DNA of 64,000 nucleotides from Virgifigura deserti (lineage in GTDB: Bacteria; Pseudomonadota; Alphaproteobacteria; Dongiales; Dongiaceae). The notes under the pieces are model-generated. The model made no database searches. It saw only the letters and a program-made list of their open reading frames with translations, and had not been told where the DNA came from. The number at the start of each line of letters is the position of its first letter. Within the stretch, counting starts at the first letter, position 1. Positions 46,914 to 55,656 of the stretch are shown here, one piece after another. Both the position numbers and the translations under genes were made by a program. Location of the stretch: positions 104,121 to 168,120 of the forward strand of contig QOZR01000013.1 in NCBI GenBank assembly GCA_003576685.1, given 5' to 3'.

Positions 46914-48698
46914 ATGATCGACAGACCGAAGAAACCGCTGCGCAGCCGGCTCTGGTTCGCCGATTCGGCGGCACCGGACATGACCGGGCTCTATCTCGAG
47001 CGTTATCTCAATTATGGGCTGACGCGGCAGGAGCTGCAGTCCGGCCGGCCGATCATCGGCATCGCCCAGTCGGGCAGCGACTTGGTGCCCTGCAACCGGC
47101 ATCATCTGGAGCTTGCCAAGCGGGTGAAGGACGGGGTGCGCGACGCCGGCGGCATTGCCCTCGAATTCCCGATGCACCCACTGCAGGAGACCGGCCGGCG
47201 GCCGACCACGGGGCTCGACCGCAACCTCGCTTATCTAGGGCTGGTCGAGATCCTGCACGGCTATCCGATCGACGGGGTGGTGCTGACGACGGGCTGCGAC
47301 AAGACGACGCCGGCCGCCCTGATGGCCGCCGCGACGGTCAATCTGCCGGCCATCGTGCTGTCCGGCGGGCCGATGCTGAACGGCTATTTCGAGGGGCGGC
47401 GCGCCGGCGCCGGCTTCACTATCTGGCGGGCGCGCGAATTGCTGACCGCCGGCGCGATCGACACCGAGGGATTCATGGAGATGGCGGCGGCCTCGGCCCC
47501 CAGCATCGGCCACTGCAACACGATGGGGACGGCCCTTTCGATGAACGCGCTGGCCGAGGCGCTCGGCATGTCGCTGCCGGGCTGCGCCGCCATTCCGGCG
47601 CCTTATCGCGAGCGGGCGCAGATGGCCTATGCCACCGGGCAGCGCATCGTCGGCATGGTGCGGGAGGACCTGACGCCGAAGCGCATCCTGACGCGGGCCG
47701 CGTTCGAGAATGCGATCATGGTCGCCTCGGCGATCGGCGCGTCGAGCAACTGCCCCCCGCATCTGATCGCGATCGCACGCCATATCGGGGTACCGCTGTC
47801 GCTGGCCGACTGGCAGGAGATCGGCCACGCGGTGCCGCTGCTGGTCAACTGCCAACCGGCAGGCGCCTATCTCGGCGAGGACTTCTTCCGCGCCGGGGGC
47901 GTGCCGGCGGTGATGAACGCGCTGCTGCAGGCCGGCCGGCTGCGGGGCGCCGCGACGACGGTGACCGGCCGGACGGTAGCCGAGATCGCGATCGATCGCG
48001 CGACGACCGACAGTGACGTGATCCTCCCCTATGACCAGCCGCTGAAGACGGAGGCCGGCTTCCTGGTCCTGGGCGGCAACCTGTTCGACGAAGCGGTGAT
48101 GAAAACCTCCGTCATCAGCGAGCGCTTCCGCGAGCGCTATCTGTCGACCCCGGGCGACGAGAACGCCTTCGAGGGGCGCGCCATCGTCTTCGACGGGCCG
48201 GAGGACTATCACCGCCGCATCGAGAACCCGGCGCTCGATATCGACGAACATTGCATCCTGGTGATGCGCAATTGCGGGCCGATCGGCTATCCGGGTTCTG
48301 GCGAAGTGGTGAACATGCTGCCGCCGGCGGCCCTGGTGCGGCGCGGCGTCACGACGCTGCCCTGCATCGGCGACGGCCGCCAGAGCGGCACCTCGGCCAG
48401 CCCGTCGATCCTCAACGCCTCGCCCGAGGCCGCCATCGGCGGCGGCCTGGCGCTCCTGCGCACCGGCGACCGCATCCGCATCGACCTCAACAGCCGCCGG
48501 GTCGACGTCCTGCTGCCGCCGGAAGAACTGGAAGCGCGCCGCGCCGCCCTTCGGCCTGCCATGCTGGAGAACCAGACGCCTTGGCAGGAGCTGTCCCGGC
48601 GCTTCACCGGCCAGCTCGCCACCGGGGCCTGCTTCGAGCCGGCCACGCTCTATCTCGATGTCATCGAACAGCGCGGGAACCCGCGTCACTCGCATTGA
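46914..48698 (+). CDS. IlvD/Edd family dehydratase, sugar-acid (aldonate) dehydratase-like
   Basis: Fe-S dehydratase of 594 aa. Cluster Cys candidates are SDLVPCNRHH, LTTGCDKTTPA and SIGHCNTMGTA. GDGRQSGTSASPSILNASPEAA is the conserved C-terminal block, seen in dehydratases of arabinonate, xylonate and related acids (distinct from true IlvD). Start ATG 46914 with GGAAGCGGAG. Paired divergently with eda, so it may turn a pentonate or hexonate into a 2-keto-3-deoxy acid; the exact sugar cannot be told. Confidence 0.87.
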   Translation: MIDRPKKPLRSRLWFADSAAPDMTGLYLERYLNYGLTRQELQSGRPIIGIAQSGSDLVPCNRHHLELAKRVKDGVRDAGGIALEFPMHPLQETGRRPTTGLDRNLAYLGLVEILHGYPIDGVVLTTGCDKTTPAALMAAATVNLPAIVLSGGPMLNGYFEGRRAGAGFTIWRARELLTAGAIDTEGFMEMAAASAPSIGHCNTMGTALSMNALAEALGMSLPGCAAIPAPYRERAQMAYATGQRIVGMVREDLTPKRILTRAAFENAIMVASAIGASSNCPPHLIAIARHIGVPLSLADWQEIGHAVPLLVNCQPAGAYLGEDFFRAGGVPAVMNALLQAGRLRGAATTVTGRTVAEIAIDRATTDSDVILPYDQPLKTEAGFLVLGGNLFDEAVMKTSVISERFRERYLSTPGDENAFEGRAIVFDGPEDYHRRIENPALDIDEHCILVMRNCGPIGYPGSGEVVNMLPPAALVRRGVTTLPCIGDGRQSGTSASPSILNASPEAAIGGGLALLRTGDRIRIDLNSRRVDVLLPPEELEARRAALRPAMLENQTPWQELSRRFTGQLATGACFEPATLYLDVIEQRGNPRHSH

Positions 48699-48746
48699 GA
48701 CCTTAACGACACGGCCAATGTCGCGCTTGCGACCGTCCGATGGCCT

Positions 48747-50456
48747 TCACTGCGCGCCGGCCTGATCCGGCGACTTCCGCGCCTCGCTGAGTTCCGGCAG
48801 CCCCGGATCGGCCCGCTTCCACTGGCGCAGGAATTCGGAATAGAAGGCCATAGCATTCTCGCTGTCGCCGCTCCGGGCGGCGGCGCGCGCGGCGCCGAGC
48901 AGCGAGCGCGCGCGATCCGGATGCCGGAACAGCGCCGCCGTGAACTGCCGCGCGGCGTCCTCGGGCCGGCCGGCGGCCAGGAGAATCTCGCCGAGCAGCT
49001 CGTGCGGCGGCTTGATCACGAGCGGCGGCCCCGTCGGGGGCGGCATCGCGTCCGTCAGGGCGATCGCTTCCTTCATGGTCCGGATCGCCTGATCGAAGTC
49101 GCCCTTCCCGGCGTCGACCGCGGCGGCGATCTCCATCGCCTGAATCTTCAGCACCGGATCCAGCCTCGCGACGAACGGAACGGCGACGCCGGCGATCTGC
49201 TCGCGGGTGGCTTCCAGCGCATCGATGCTTCGCTGCGCGTCGGCCGAGCCGGTACCTGCCGAGCCGGTCTTGGCCGCCGCCAAGCCACGGGCGAAGACGG
49301 CCGGAGTCCGGGCCAGAGCGGCGAAGGCCTGATACGGACCGGCGCCCGGCTTCGCCTCGGCCCGCGCCGGCTGCTGCGGCGGGGCGCCAATAAGCGCATC
49401 CGCGGCCTCCCACCGCTCCGTCTCCACGACGAAAGTCGCGGCCATCGTCGCGAGGGTATAGGCGCCATAGGCCCGCATGCGGACGTCGCCCTCGGGAAGC
49501 CCGGCGAGGCTCTCGCGCATCGTCGCGAGCAGCGGTTCCGCCACGTTATAGCGGCCCTGCTGCAGATAGGCGTAAAGCAGCCAATGCAGGCCATGATAGT
49601 TGGGTTCGCCCAGCTCGACCGAGGCCTTCCACGACGCCTCGTTCGAGGCGGCGGCCTCCGGCCACATCCCGAGCTGCAGGAAAATGTGCGACGGCATGTG
49701 CAGGGCATGGGGCGCCGCCGGCGCGATCTCGGCATAGCGCCGTGCGGCCGGCAGGGCCAGGACGGCATGGTTCGGATCGTCGAACGCATGAAGGATGTAA
49801 TGTGCCGCGCCCGGATGGTTGGGCTCCTTGCGGTAGACCTCCTGGGCGACGGCGGCGGCCCGCATCCGGGTCCGCAGGGCGGCGGGATCGTCCGGCGTGG
49901 CGGCGTCGGGCGACCGGTTCGGATAGGCCGTCCCGAGCAGGGCGAGAGAATAGAAGGCGGCCGCCTCCAGGTCCTCCGGGTAGTCCCGGTGGATCTCCGC
50001 CATGGCTTCGGCGTAGGCCCAATCGCGGGCGGGCTTTTCGCCCGGGCCGTACAGGATTTTGACTGCCTGGAGATAGGCCTGCTCCCGCGGCGTCAGCTTC
50101 GGCGTGATACGGATCTTGGCCAGGACTTTCCGTGCGGCTTCCGTTTCCTGCGGATCGCCCCAGATCGGGTGATTGTGGGCCAGCGCCTCGCCCCAATAGC
50201 CCATCATGAAATCCGGCTCGATCGCGGTGGCCGCGCGAAACTCTTCGAGGGCGACCGGGTACCAGAAGGAATGGAGCGCGGCGACCCCGCGCAGGAAATG
50301 GGCTTGGGCCTCCTCGGAGCGCGCGGAGGTCGGGAAATCCACCGTTCCGAGCCCCGCCCCCTGTGCGCGGGCGTGAGAGGCGGACATCGCGACGGCGAGT
50401 CCGATCAGCAGAAGTAGTGCTCTCAGTCGCCGCACTCTGATGTCGACTCCACGCAT
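48747..50456 (-). CDS. Exported TPR-repeat protein
   Basis: 569 aa. Signal peptide LRALLLLIGLAVAMSASHARA. Then sel/TPR-like helical repeats: SEEAQAHFLRGVAALHSFWY, LEEFRAATAIEPDFMMGYWGEAL and HMPSHIFLQLGMWPEAAASN, to a C-terminal TPR (EDAARQFTAALFRHPDRARSL). The WGEALAHNHPIW and HMPSHIF pieces recur in a widespread family of uncharacterised periplasmic TPR proteins. ATG 50456 is chosen because it precedes the signal peptide directly. Divergent from the VOC gene. Confidence 0.82.
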   Translation of the reverse strand: MRGVDIRVRRLRALLLLIGLAVAMSASHARAQGAGLGTVDFPTSARSEEAQAHFLRGVAALHSFWYPVALEEFRAATAIEPDFMMGYWGEALAHNHPIWGDPQETEAARKVLAKIRITPKLTPREQAYLQAVKILYGPGEKPARDWAYAEAMAEIHRDYPEDLEAAAFYSLALLGTAYPNRSPDAATPDDPAALRTRMRAAAVAQEVYRKEPNHPGAAHYILHAFDDPNHAVLALPAARRYAEIAPAAPHALHMPSHIFLQLGMWPEAAASNEASWKASVELGEPNYHGLHWLLYAYLQQGRYNVAEPLLATMRESLAGLPEGDVRMRAYGAYTLATMAATFVVETERWEAADALIGAPPQQPARAEAKPGAGPYQAFAALARTPAVFARGLAAAKTGSAGTGSADAQRSIDALEATREQIAGVAVPFVARLDPVLKIQAMEIAAAVDAGKGDFDQAIRTMKEAIALTDAMPPPTGPPLVIKPPHELLGEILLAAGRPEDAARQFTAALFRHPDRARSLLGAARAAARSGDSENAMAFYSEFLRQWKRADPGLPELSEARKSPDQAGAQ

Positions 50457-50473
50457 ACTTTCGATAACCAAGA

Positions 50474-50490
50474 GGAACCGAAGCGGTTCC
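50474..50490. promoter_or_regulatory. Palindrome in the TPR/VOC divergent promoter
   Basis: GGAACCG-AAG-CGGTTCC. Each arm begins with an EcfG -35-like GGAAC, with GGTT at 16-17 bp in both directions, a poor but symmetric match. Either a weak bidirectional promoter or an operator. Confidence 0.4.
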
Positions 50491-50525
50491 AACGAGGTTA
50501 TGCGGGCAGGTTATTGGAGGGGCCC

Positions 50526-50978
50526 ATGTCGAAAGCAAAGAAAGCGCGCGCCGTCGGATTCAATCATATCGCTCTCGAGGTCGGCGATATCGAAGAGGCC
50601 CTGGCTTTCTACGGCCGCCTGTTCGACTTCGAGCTTCGCAGTAGGAGCGACGATTCCGCCTTCATCGATCTGGGCGACCAGTTCCTCGCGCTCCAGAAGG
50701 GCCGGACCCAGCCCGCCGATGACGGCCGTCATTTCGGACTTGTCGTCGACGACAAGGATGCTGTCCGCAAAGCCCTGGCCGACGCCGGTGTCCAGCCATT
50801 GCCCGGTCCGTTTCTTGACTTCCTCGACCCATGGGGCAACCGCATCGAGATCGTCGGATATGGCAACATCCAGTTCACCAAGGCGCCGCACGTGCTGCGC
50901 GGTATGGGGCTGACGCATCTGTCGAAGACCGAGAACGCGATCAAGGAGCTCACGGACAAGGGCATGGCGCCGAACTGA
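50526..50978 (+). CDS. VOC (glyoxalase/bleomycin-resistance) family protein
   Basis: Protein of 150 aa, betaalphabetabetabeta fold: VGFNHIALEVGDIEEALAFYGRLF, FIDLGDQFLALQK, HFGLVVDDKD and DPWGNRIEIVGY. The first His and the Glu of NRIEIV are in metal-ligand positions. ATG 50526 has GGAGGGGCCC upstream, better than ATG 50514. Substrate unknown. Confidence 0.87.
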   Translation: MSKAKKARAVGFNHIALEVGDIEEALAFYGRLFDFELRSRSDDSAFIDLGDQFLALQKGRTQPADDGRHFGLVVDDKDAVRKALADAGVQPLPGPFLDFLDPWGNRIEIVGYGNIQFTKAPHVLRGMGLTHLSKTENAIKELTDKGMAPN

Positions 50979-51449
50979 CGGAAGAGATCGCTCGCAGGGT
51001 TTGCGGCTCAACTGAAGGCACAAGAATTCGCGCAGTATTCGCGCTCCAGAGATTTGACCGGTCGTCTGTCATCGCCTATCTTGTGGCCGTGTAGAGCTTC
51101 CCGCTGCTCACAGAGCTTCCCGCTGCTCACGAGGATCGCCTTGCCAACGCGCTGACCGATCTCAGTTGAACTCCGTTATTCGGTTGGACCAGGTCTTTCG
51201 GGCCTTGGTTCGGCTGTGGCTTCGTGCTCGTAGCGGTGGGCTGAGATCGGGAAGGCAAGGGTTCCGGGGTTCCTCCACCGCCGCTAAAATTTGAGTTCGA
51301 TATCCGTCCGGTCCGCAGGCTCCGCCGTGACTCGAATTTGGGTCTCCCACGGGATCTCCCACGTCGCCTGACCGCTTGCCCGGAACAGCCCGGGCGTCTC
51401 TCCAGCATGCCGCTATGCAGCACTTCCCAATGGGAAGGCTGTTGTCGGC
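50979..51449. other. 471-bp region without a recognisable gene
   Basis: It contains the 19-bp direct repeat at 51093-51130 and a duplicated GG(G)TCTCCCACG-like phrase near 51340. No ORF with coding character was found in either strand. Confidence 0.5.
51093..51130. repeat. Two adjacent 19-bp direct repeats
   Basis: AGAGCTTCCCGCTGCTCAC is repeated exactly in tandem in a gene-free stretch. Confidence 0.85.
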
Positions 51450-52085
51450 ATGCAGGATATCCTCCGCGTACTCTGGCAGGTGACACCCCTCAAGCCTCCC
51501 CGGATCTGGCAGAATTGCAGCCGTTGCGACGCGAGAACACCGTTCGTCTGCAGCGGCAGGTTTCGCATCAACGCCCAGAGGAAGCGCCTCGACGCCTGGC
51601 TGATCTATCGATGCGCGTCTTGTGATCAGACCTGGAACTATCCGGTTCTCGAAAGGGGCCTGTTGAAGAACATCGATCCGTCCGTTTTCCGGGCGCTCTC
51701 CGAAAACTGCGGCGACCTTGCCCGGCGCCATGCGTTCGACCTGCCCCGCTTAAGGCGCTACTCGGACCAGGTCGAGGAATTCGCCGAAGTGACTGTGGAG
51801 AAGCGCCTGCGGGATCGGTGCGTTCATGAGCCGGGACAGGTGGTCATCTCGATCGCCTCGTCGCTTCCGTGCCGGATTCGCCTGGACCGCCTGCTGGCAG
51901 GCGAGCTGGGGCTTTCGCGCTCCACCGTTCAACGGCTCCACGACGCTGCAATGCTGGTCGTATCACCGGGGAACCGAGCCGCCATGCGGCAACCGGTGCG
52001 CGATGGGCAAACGGTCGCGATCGATCTGCGATCCCTGGAGCGGACGCCCGATCTGGTTTCCGCGATCCTCAAGGGTGCAGCATGA
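51450..52085 (+). CDS. DUF1062 protein: zinc ribbon plus S4-like domain
   Basis: 211 aa. N-terminal Cys pairs C23-x2-C26 (NCSRCDART) and C55-x2-C58 (YRCASCDQTW) form a zinc ribbon. The C-terminal part, RLDRLLAGELGLSRSTVQRL followed by QPVRDGQTVAIDL, looks like an S4 RNA-binding fold. DUF1062 proteins are uncharacterised; an RNA-related role is inference. Start MQDILRVLWQVTP; weak ribosome site. Confidence 0.82.
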   Translation: MQDILRVLWQVTPLKPPRIWQNCSRCDARTPFVCSGRFRINAQRKRLDAWLIYRCASCDQTWNYPVLERGLLKNIDPSVFRALSENCGDLARRHAFDLPRLRRYSDQVEEFAEVTVEKRLRDRCVHEPGQVVISIASSLPCRIRLDRLLAGELGLSRSTVQRLHDAAMLVVSPGNRAAMRQPVRDGQTVAIDLRSLERTPDLVSAILKGAA

Positions 52086-52180
52086 CGGCTGCAGCCCCGG
52101 GGAGAAGGCGGCCGCGTGAACCAACGGCCCGGCTCGCCTGTTGTGCCCGTTGACTACACAATCGCGAGGTTCCTATTCCG

Positions 52181-52627
52181 ATGATTCGCATGAAGCCGAC
52201 GAATCTCTGGTTCCTGCTCGCGCTCTCCGCCTGCACCGGCTCTGGCAGAACGGAACCCGCCATGTCCGTGCCCGGCACAAAAGAAACCACTAGGACGAAT
52301 ATCCTGGAAGCCAGCGCTACCGCCCTGCAGGAGGATGCACCGACCGACGGGCTGGACATCTATCTCGTCGGCTTTCACCCGATGAACGAGGATCCCGCAC
52401 AGCAGTTCGAGGCGCACCACTTCTGCAAGCAGATCGAGGCCAAGCCAGGCCTCGCAGAACGCCGCGACGAACGCATGGGCATCAGCACAGGGGCGCGGCG
52501 ACAGGCGCGACAAGAACTGACGCCACTCGCCCGTCCGCAGGCAGGCGTCGACGCACTGAAAGGTAGGTTCAAGGGGCCGATACGACCAATCCATGGCGTC
52601 ATCGACAAACAAGCGGCCGGCAGTTGA
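52181..52627 (+). pseudogene. Truncated DUF1264 (OBAP-like) lipoprotein gene
   Basis: The first 88 codons match DUF1264: lipobox LSAC at about residue 18, then ILEASATALQEDAPTDGLDI, LVGFHPMN and QFEAHHFCKQI. Full-length homologues run past 200 residues with a conserved metal-binding-like C-terminal part after HHYC. Here the frame continues 60 codons into unrelated basic sequence (ERRDERMGISTGARR) and stops. This looks like a 3' deletion or rearrangement near 52440. It may still be expressed as a short lipoprotein. Confidence 0.65.
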
Positions 52628-52645
52628 GGGGTGGAGGAGGAGAGA

Positions 52646-53128
52646 ATGGCATCGACGCTACCCGGAACGGCAGAGCGCGTATCGGCTCACACGTCCAGAG
52701 CGGTGAACCAGCGCATCCGCCAGGACATCGAGAAAAGCGTTACCCACCACGCATACTACCCCGAGGAGATCGACCGCCGGCTGGAAGCGCTCGACCGTGA
52801 GTGGGACATCGAGCGCACGTTAGAGACAAACGCGGCGACGTTGGCGCTTACCGGCGTCCTGCTCGGCGCCTTCGTCGACCGCCGCTTCCTCGTCCTGCCA
52901 GCCGCCGTCACCGCCTTCCTACTGCAGCACGCGCTGCAAGGCTGGTGCCCACCGGTCCCGCTCTTCCGCAGGTGGGGTGTCCGAACGGCGCAAGAGATCA
53001 ATGAGGAGCGCTTCGCATTGAAGGCGCTGCGCGGCGATTTCGACGGAGTGGCCCGGGGACACAGCTCCAGGAGACATCTCTCCAGACGCGAGGTGGGAAG
53101 CAACGCACTCGCGGCGGTTCGCGCGTGA
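52646..53128 (+). CDS. DUF2892 (YgaP-like) membrane protein
   Basis: Protein of 160 aa. After a charged N-terminus, REWDIERTLETNAATLALTG begins the DUF2892 domain with two hydrophobic segments (LLGAFVDRRFLVLPAAVTAF) and the end motif QGWCPPVPLFRRWGVRTAQEI. Start ATG 52646 follows GGAGGAG. Its last codons overlap the GTG start of the desaturase-like gene (GTGA). Confidence 0.83.
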   Translation: MASTLPGTAERVSAHTSRAVNQRIRQDIEKSVTHHAYYPEEIDRRLEALDREWDIERTLETNAATLALTGVLLGAFVDRRFLVLPAAVTAFLLQHALQGWCPPVPLFRRWGVRTAQEINEERFALKALRGDFDGVARGHSSRRHLSRREVGSNALAAVRA

Positions 53129-54018
53129 CGGGCAAGTCACATCGCGCGGCGGACTCCCGGTTACCGGGCTGGCTCAGCGCGGCGCTGGTCGTGGGCGCCT
53201 TCGGTGCGCTGGTCTGGCTCGAGCAGCGCCGCCCGTTGCGCCGTCCCTGGATCGAACCGAAACTCCGGCGCGACGCCCGCAACCTGGCGGTGGCCGCCGC
53301 CAGCGCGGCGACGCTGCGGGTTCTGGAGCGCCCCGTGGTCGAACCGCTCGCCGAGGCCGTCCTGCGGCATCGCCGGGGGCTGCTCCAGCAGGTCCGCCTG
53401 CCGGTCTGGGCCGAGGTGCCGCTCGCCGTCGCGCTGATGGATTACACGCTCTATCTCTGGCACATCCTGACCCACCAGGTGCCATTTCTCTGGCGCTTCC
53501 ACATGATCCATCATCTGGACCTCGATCTGAGCGCCTCGACGGCGCTGCGGTTCCACTTCGCCGAGATGGCGCTGTCGGTGCCCTGGCGGGCAGCTCAAGT
53601 GCTGCTGATCGGCGCGTCGCCCCGCGCGCTCTCGGTGTGGCAGACCGCGACCTTCGTCTCGATCCTGTTCCACCATTCGAACCTGCGGCTGCCGATCGCG
53701 GTCGAGCGCCGCTTGGTCCGGCTGATCGTGACCCCGCGCATGCACGGCATCCACCATTCAATCGTCCAGGAGGAGACCGATTCCAACTGGTCGAGCGGCC
53801 TCACCCTCTGGGACCGGCTGCACGGAACGCTGCGGCTCAACGTTCCCCAGACGGCGATCACGATCGGCGTGCCGAGCTATCGCGACCCGGAGGAGATCAC
53901 GCTGCCGAAGATCCTCGCGATACCGTTCGGGCCCGAGCGGCCCGCATGGCGTCTATCCGATGCCGAACGGCGGGAGCGTAGCCGGCCGCGGGTGTCGCCG
54001 GACAGGCTGCTGCAATAA
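53125..54018 (+). CDS. Sterol desaturase / fatty acid hydroxylase family protein
   Basis: Membrane di-iron enzyme of 297 aa. The histidine boxes are WHILTH near 112, HMIHHLD near 127, ILFHHSN near 183 and MHGIHHS near 207. GTG start overlapping the DUF2892 stop. In bacteria such genes often act on carotenoids, hopanoids or ornithine lipids; the substrate here is not determined. It converges with the SPW-VKOR gene, 22 bp apart. Confidence 0.88.
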   Translation: MTGKSHRAADSRLPGWLSAALVVGAFGALVWLEQRRPLRRPWIEPKLRRDARNLAVAAASAATLRVLERPVVEPLAEAVLRHRRGLLQQVRLPVWAEVPLAVALMDYTLYLWHILTHQVPFLWRFHMIHHLDLDLSASTALRFHFAEMALSVPWRAAQVLLIGASPRALSVWQTATFVSILFHHSNLRLPIAVERRLVRLIVTPRMHGIHHSIVQEETDSNWSSGLTLWDRLHGTLRLNVPQTAITIGVPSYRDPEEITLPKILAIPFGPERPAWRLSDAERRERSRPRVSPDRLLQ

Positions 54019-54040
54019 CATCGCCCGACGACGCGGCAAT

Positions 54041-55525
54041 TCAGAACACATAGGCGTCCCACCCACCGTAATGCTGCGCGCTGCGCCGTCCGCGCGGGAG
54101 GCTGAGCGCGATGACGACGACGCCCGCGATGACGTCGTTCCAGGCGCCCGGCGCGGAGAAACCGTCGGCCAGAAGCCACGGCGCCGCGATCAGCCAGATC
54201 CCGAACAGCGCGTTGAGGAAGCGCAAAGGCCGCACGACCTCGGCCATGGCGATGACCGCGACCGTGATGATCATCGCGCCCACGAGATGATCGCTGTCGG
54301 CCAGCAGCCCGCTCGTGCCGAAGAGCATGCGGGAGAACATCAGCCAGGCGCCGACCACGCAGCTTGCGACCAGCGTCCACGGCATGGTGACGCCCCAGAC
54401 CGCCGCCGCGGCCTGGGTCGCGAGCGGCGCGCCGAATGCGGGATTCTCGTCCGGACGGTCGGACGGATCCGCGCCGCCTTGCAGGAATGTTCTCCAGAAG
54501 GGCTGCCCCGCGCGCGTCGACCGGACCATGAACTGGCCCATGGCGACCACCTCGTCGATGGCCAACGGGATCATCACCAGCATGGCGAAGGCCTGGATCA
54601 GGCACAGCGTGCAATAGGTGCCGATCATGATCGGCTGAATGACGATGAAGCCGATGCTGACGGCGCCGAGCGGCACCACGAGGATGAAGAAGAACGTCAC
54701 CATCCACGGCATGGTGCGCCAGCGCTTGGCCGAACCCATCGCCCCCATCAGCGTCTCCAGCATGTAGGCGAGGCCGCCGAACGCCGCATCGGATACCGGG
54801 AACGCCTTGGACACGTCCGAGGTGATGATGTCCTCGGTGCCATTCAGGGCCTCCCGGCCCGGGAAGACCGGGTCCCACACCGCATCAATATGGCCGAACT
54901 GGTAGGCGGCGAGATAGCGGGCAAGCAGGAAGCCGAAGAAGCCGAGCGTGATGATCGGCAGACGCTGGAGCCAGGTGGAAGGGTTGTAGGTCCAACCCGC
55001 CGGGAGGGTGTTCTCGTCCATCATGCCCTCATGGCTCATGCCGGGCATCATCGGGACGAGCACCGAGAAGATGATGGCAAGAGCCCCCACCGCCGTGTCA
55101 TTGGCGTAGGCCGCGGCGCTGGGGGTCCAGAACAGCAAAGGCGCGAACAGCAACCACAGACCAACAACCGTCGTGCCCCACTGCGCCCATTTGAACCGGG
55201 GCGAGAGGGAGAGCGCTCCGAACAGCATCAGGAGCAGACCGCTGGCGAGATCGTTCCAACCGGTAAGGGCGTTGCGCAGCGCCGGATCCCACAGATTCCG
55301 CTCGCCCGTCACGTCGCGCAGGGTGTTCGGCGATGCCGGGTCGAGCAGGGCAAACTGGAACGGGCTGGTCAGCAGCCACGCGCCAAGGCCGATCACCACG
55401 AAATGCGTCCAGAGCATCCGCACGCGCATCGCATGCATCTCGGCATGATGCCGCGCCATGGCGTCGTTCCTGCGCTCGTGCACTTGGCCGTGATCATGAT
55501 CGGTTTGCGGGCGATGACGGAACAT
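54041..55525 (-). CDS. SPW-repeat / VKOR membrane protein
   Basis: Polytopic protein of 494 aa. A SPW-repeat domain at each end (WLLTSPFQF and WLIAAPWLLAD, with GWNDLASG and AWNDVIAG) flanks a vitamin K epoxide reductase domain with the redox pair GTYCTLCLIQAFAMLVM. VKOR domains make quinone-linked disulphides. The exact EcfG promoter at 55561-55585 reads into this gene. His-rich N-terminus. GAGGAATAGGG precedes the ATG. Confidence 0.87.
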   Translation of the reverse strand: MFRHRPQTDHDHGQVHERRNDAMARHHAEMHAMRVRMLWTHFVVIGLGAWLLTSPFQFALLDPASPNTLRDVTGERNLWDPALRNALTGWNDLASGLLLMLFGALSLSPRFKWAQWGTTVVGLWLLFAPLLFWTPSAAAYANDTAVGALAIIFSVLVPMMPGMSHEGMMDENTLPAGWTYNPSTWLQRLPIITLGFFGFLLARYLAAYQFGHIDAVWDPVFPGREALNGTEDIITSDVSKAFPVSDAAFGGLAYMLETLMGAMGSAKRWRTMPWMVTFFFILVVPLGAVSIGFIVIQPIMIGTYCTLCLIQAFAMLVMIPLAIDEVVAMGQFMVRSTRAGQPFWRTFLQGGADPSDRPDENPAFGAPLATQAAAAVWGVTMPWTLVASCVVGAWLMFSRMLFGTSGLLADSDHLVGAMIITVAVIAMAEVVRPLRFLNALFGIWLIAAPWLLADGFSAPGAWNDVIAGVVVIALSLPRGRRSAQHYGGWDAYVF

Positions 55526-55560
55526 CCCTATTCCTCGACGTGGTTGGAGCTCTTTCTGAC

Positions 55561-55585
55561 AACGCGAGGCCCTATGGCTGGTTCC
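55561..55585 (-). promoter_or_regulatory. EcfG-type promoter of the SPW-VKOR gene
   Basis: Minus-strand GGAAC-N16-CGTT, exact consensus match, 36 bp upstream of the start codon. Confidence 0.75.
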
Positions 55586-55612
55586 GGGTCGGCTGACGAT
55601 CCGGAACCAGCC
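55576..55612. repeat. Perfect 12-bp inverted repeat holding both divergent -35 elements
   Basis: GGCTGGTTCCGG / CCGGAACCAGCC with a 13-bp spacer, located between the divergent SPW-VKOR and SDR genes. Confidence 0.85.
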
Positions 55613-55627
55613 GGCAGCGCCGCTGTT
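55603..55627 (+). promoter_or_regulatory. EcfG-like promoter of the SDR gene
   Basis: GGAAC-N16-TGTT, one base off consensus, 30 bp upstream of the SDR start. Confidence 0.55.
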
Positions 55628-55656
55628 ATCTCGGCTATGGCAACCGGGAGAGCGTG

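Noticed and set aside
51162..51731. 189-codon minus-strand frame across the gap and the DUF1062 start
   Set aside because: It overlaps the DUF1062 coding region antisense and shows no family motif.
52440..52612. Minus-strand frame beginning MFVDDAMDWSYRPL as a separate gene or transposase piece
   Set aside because: No domain could be recognised and it lacks a ribosome site; kept only as unrelated sequence after the DUF1264 break.
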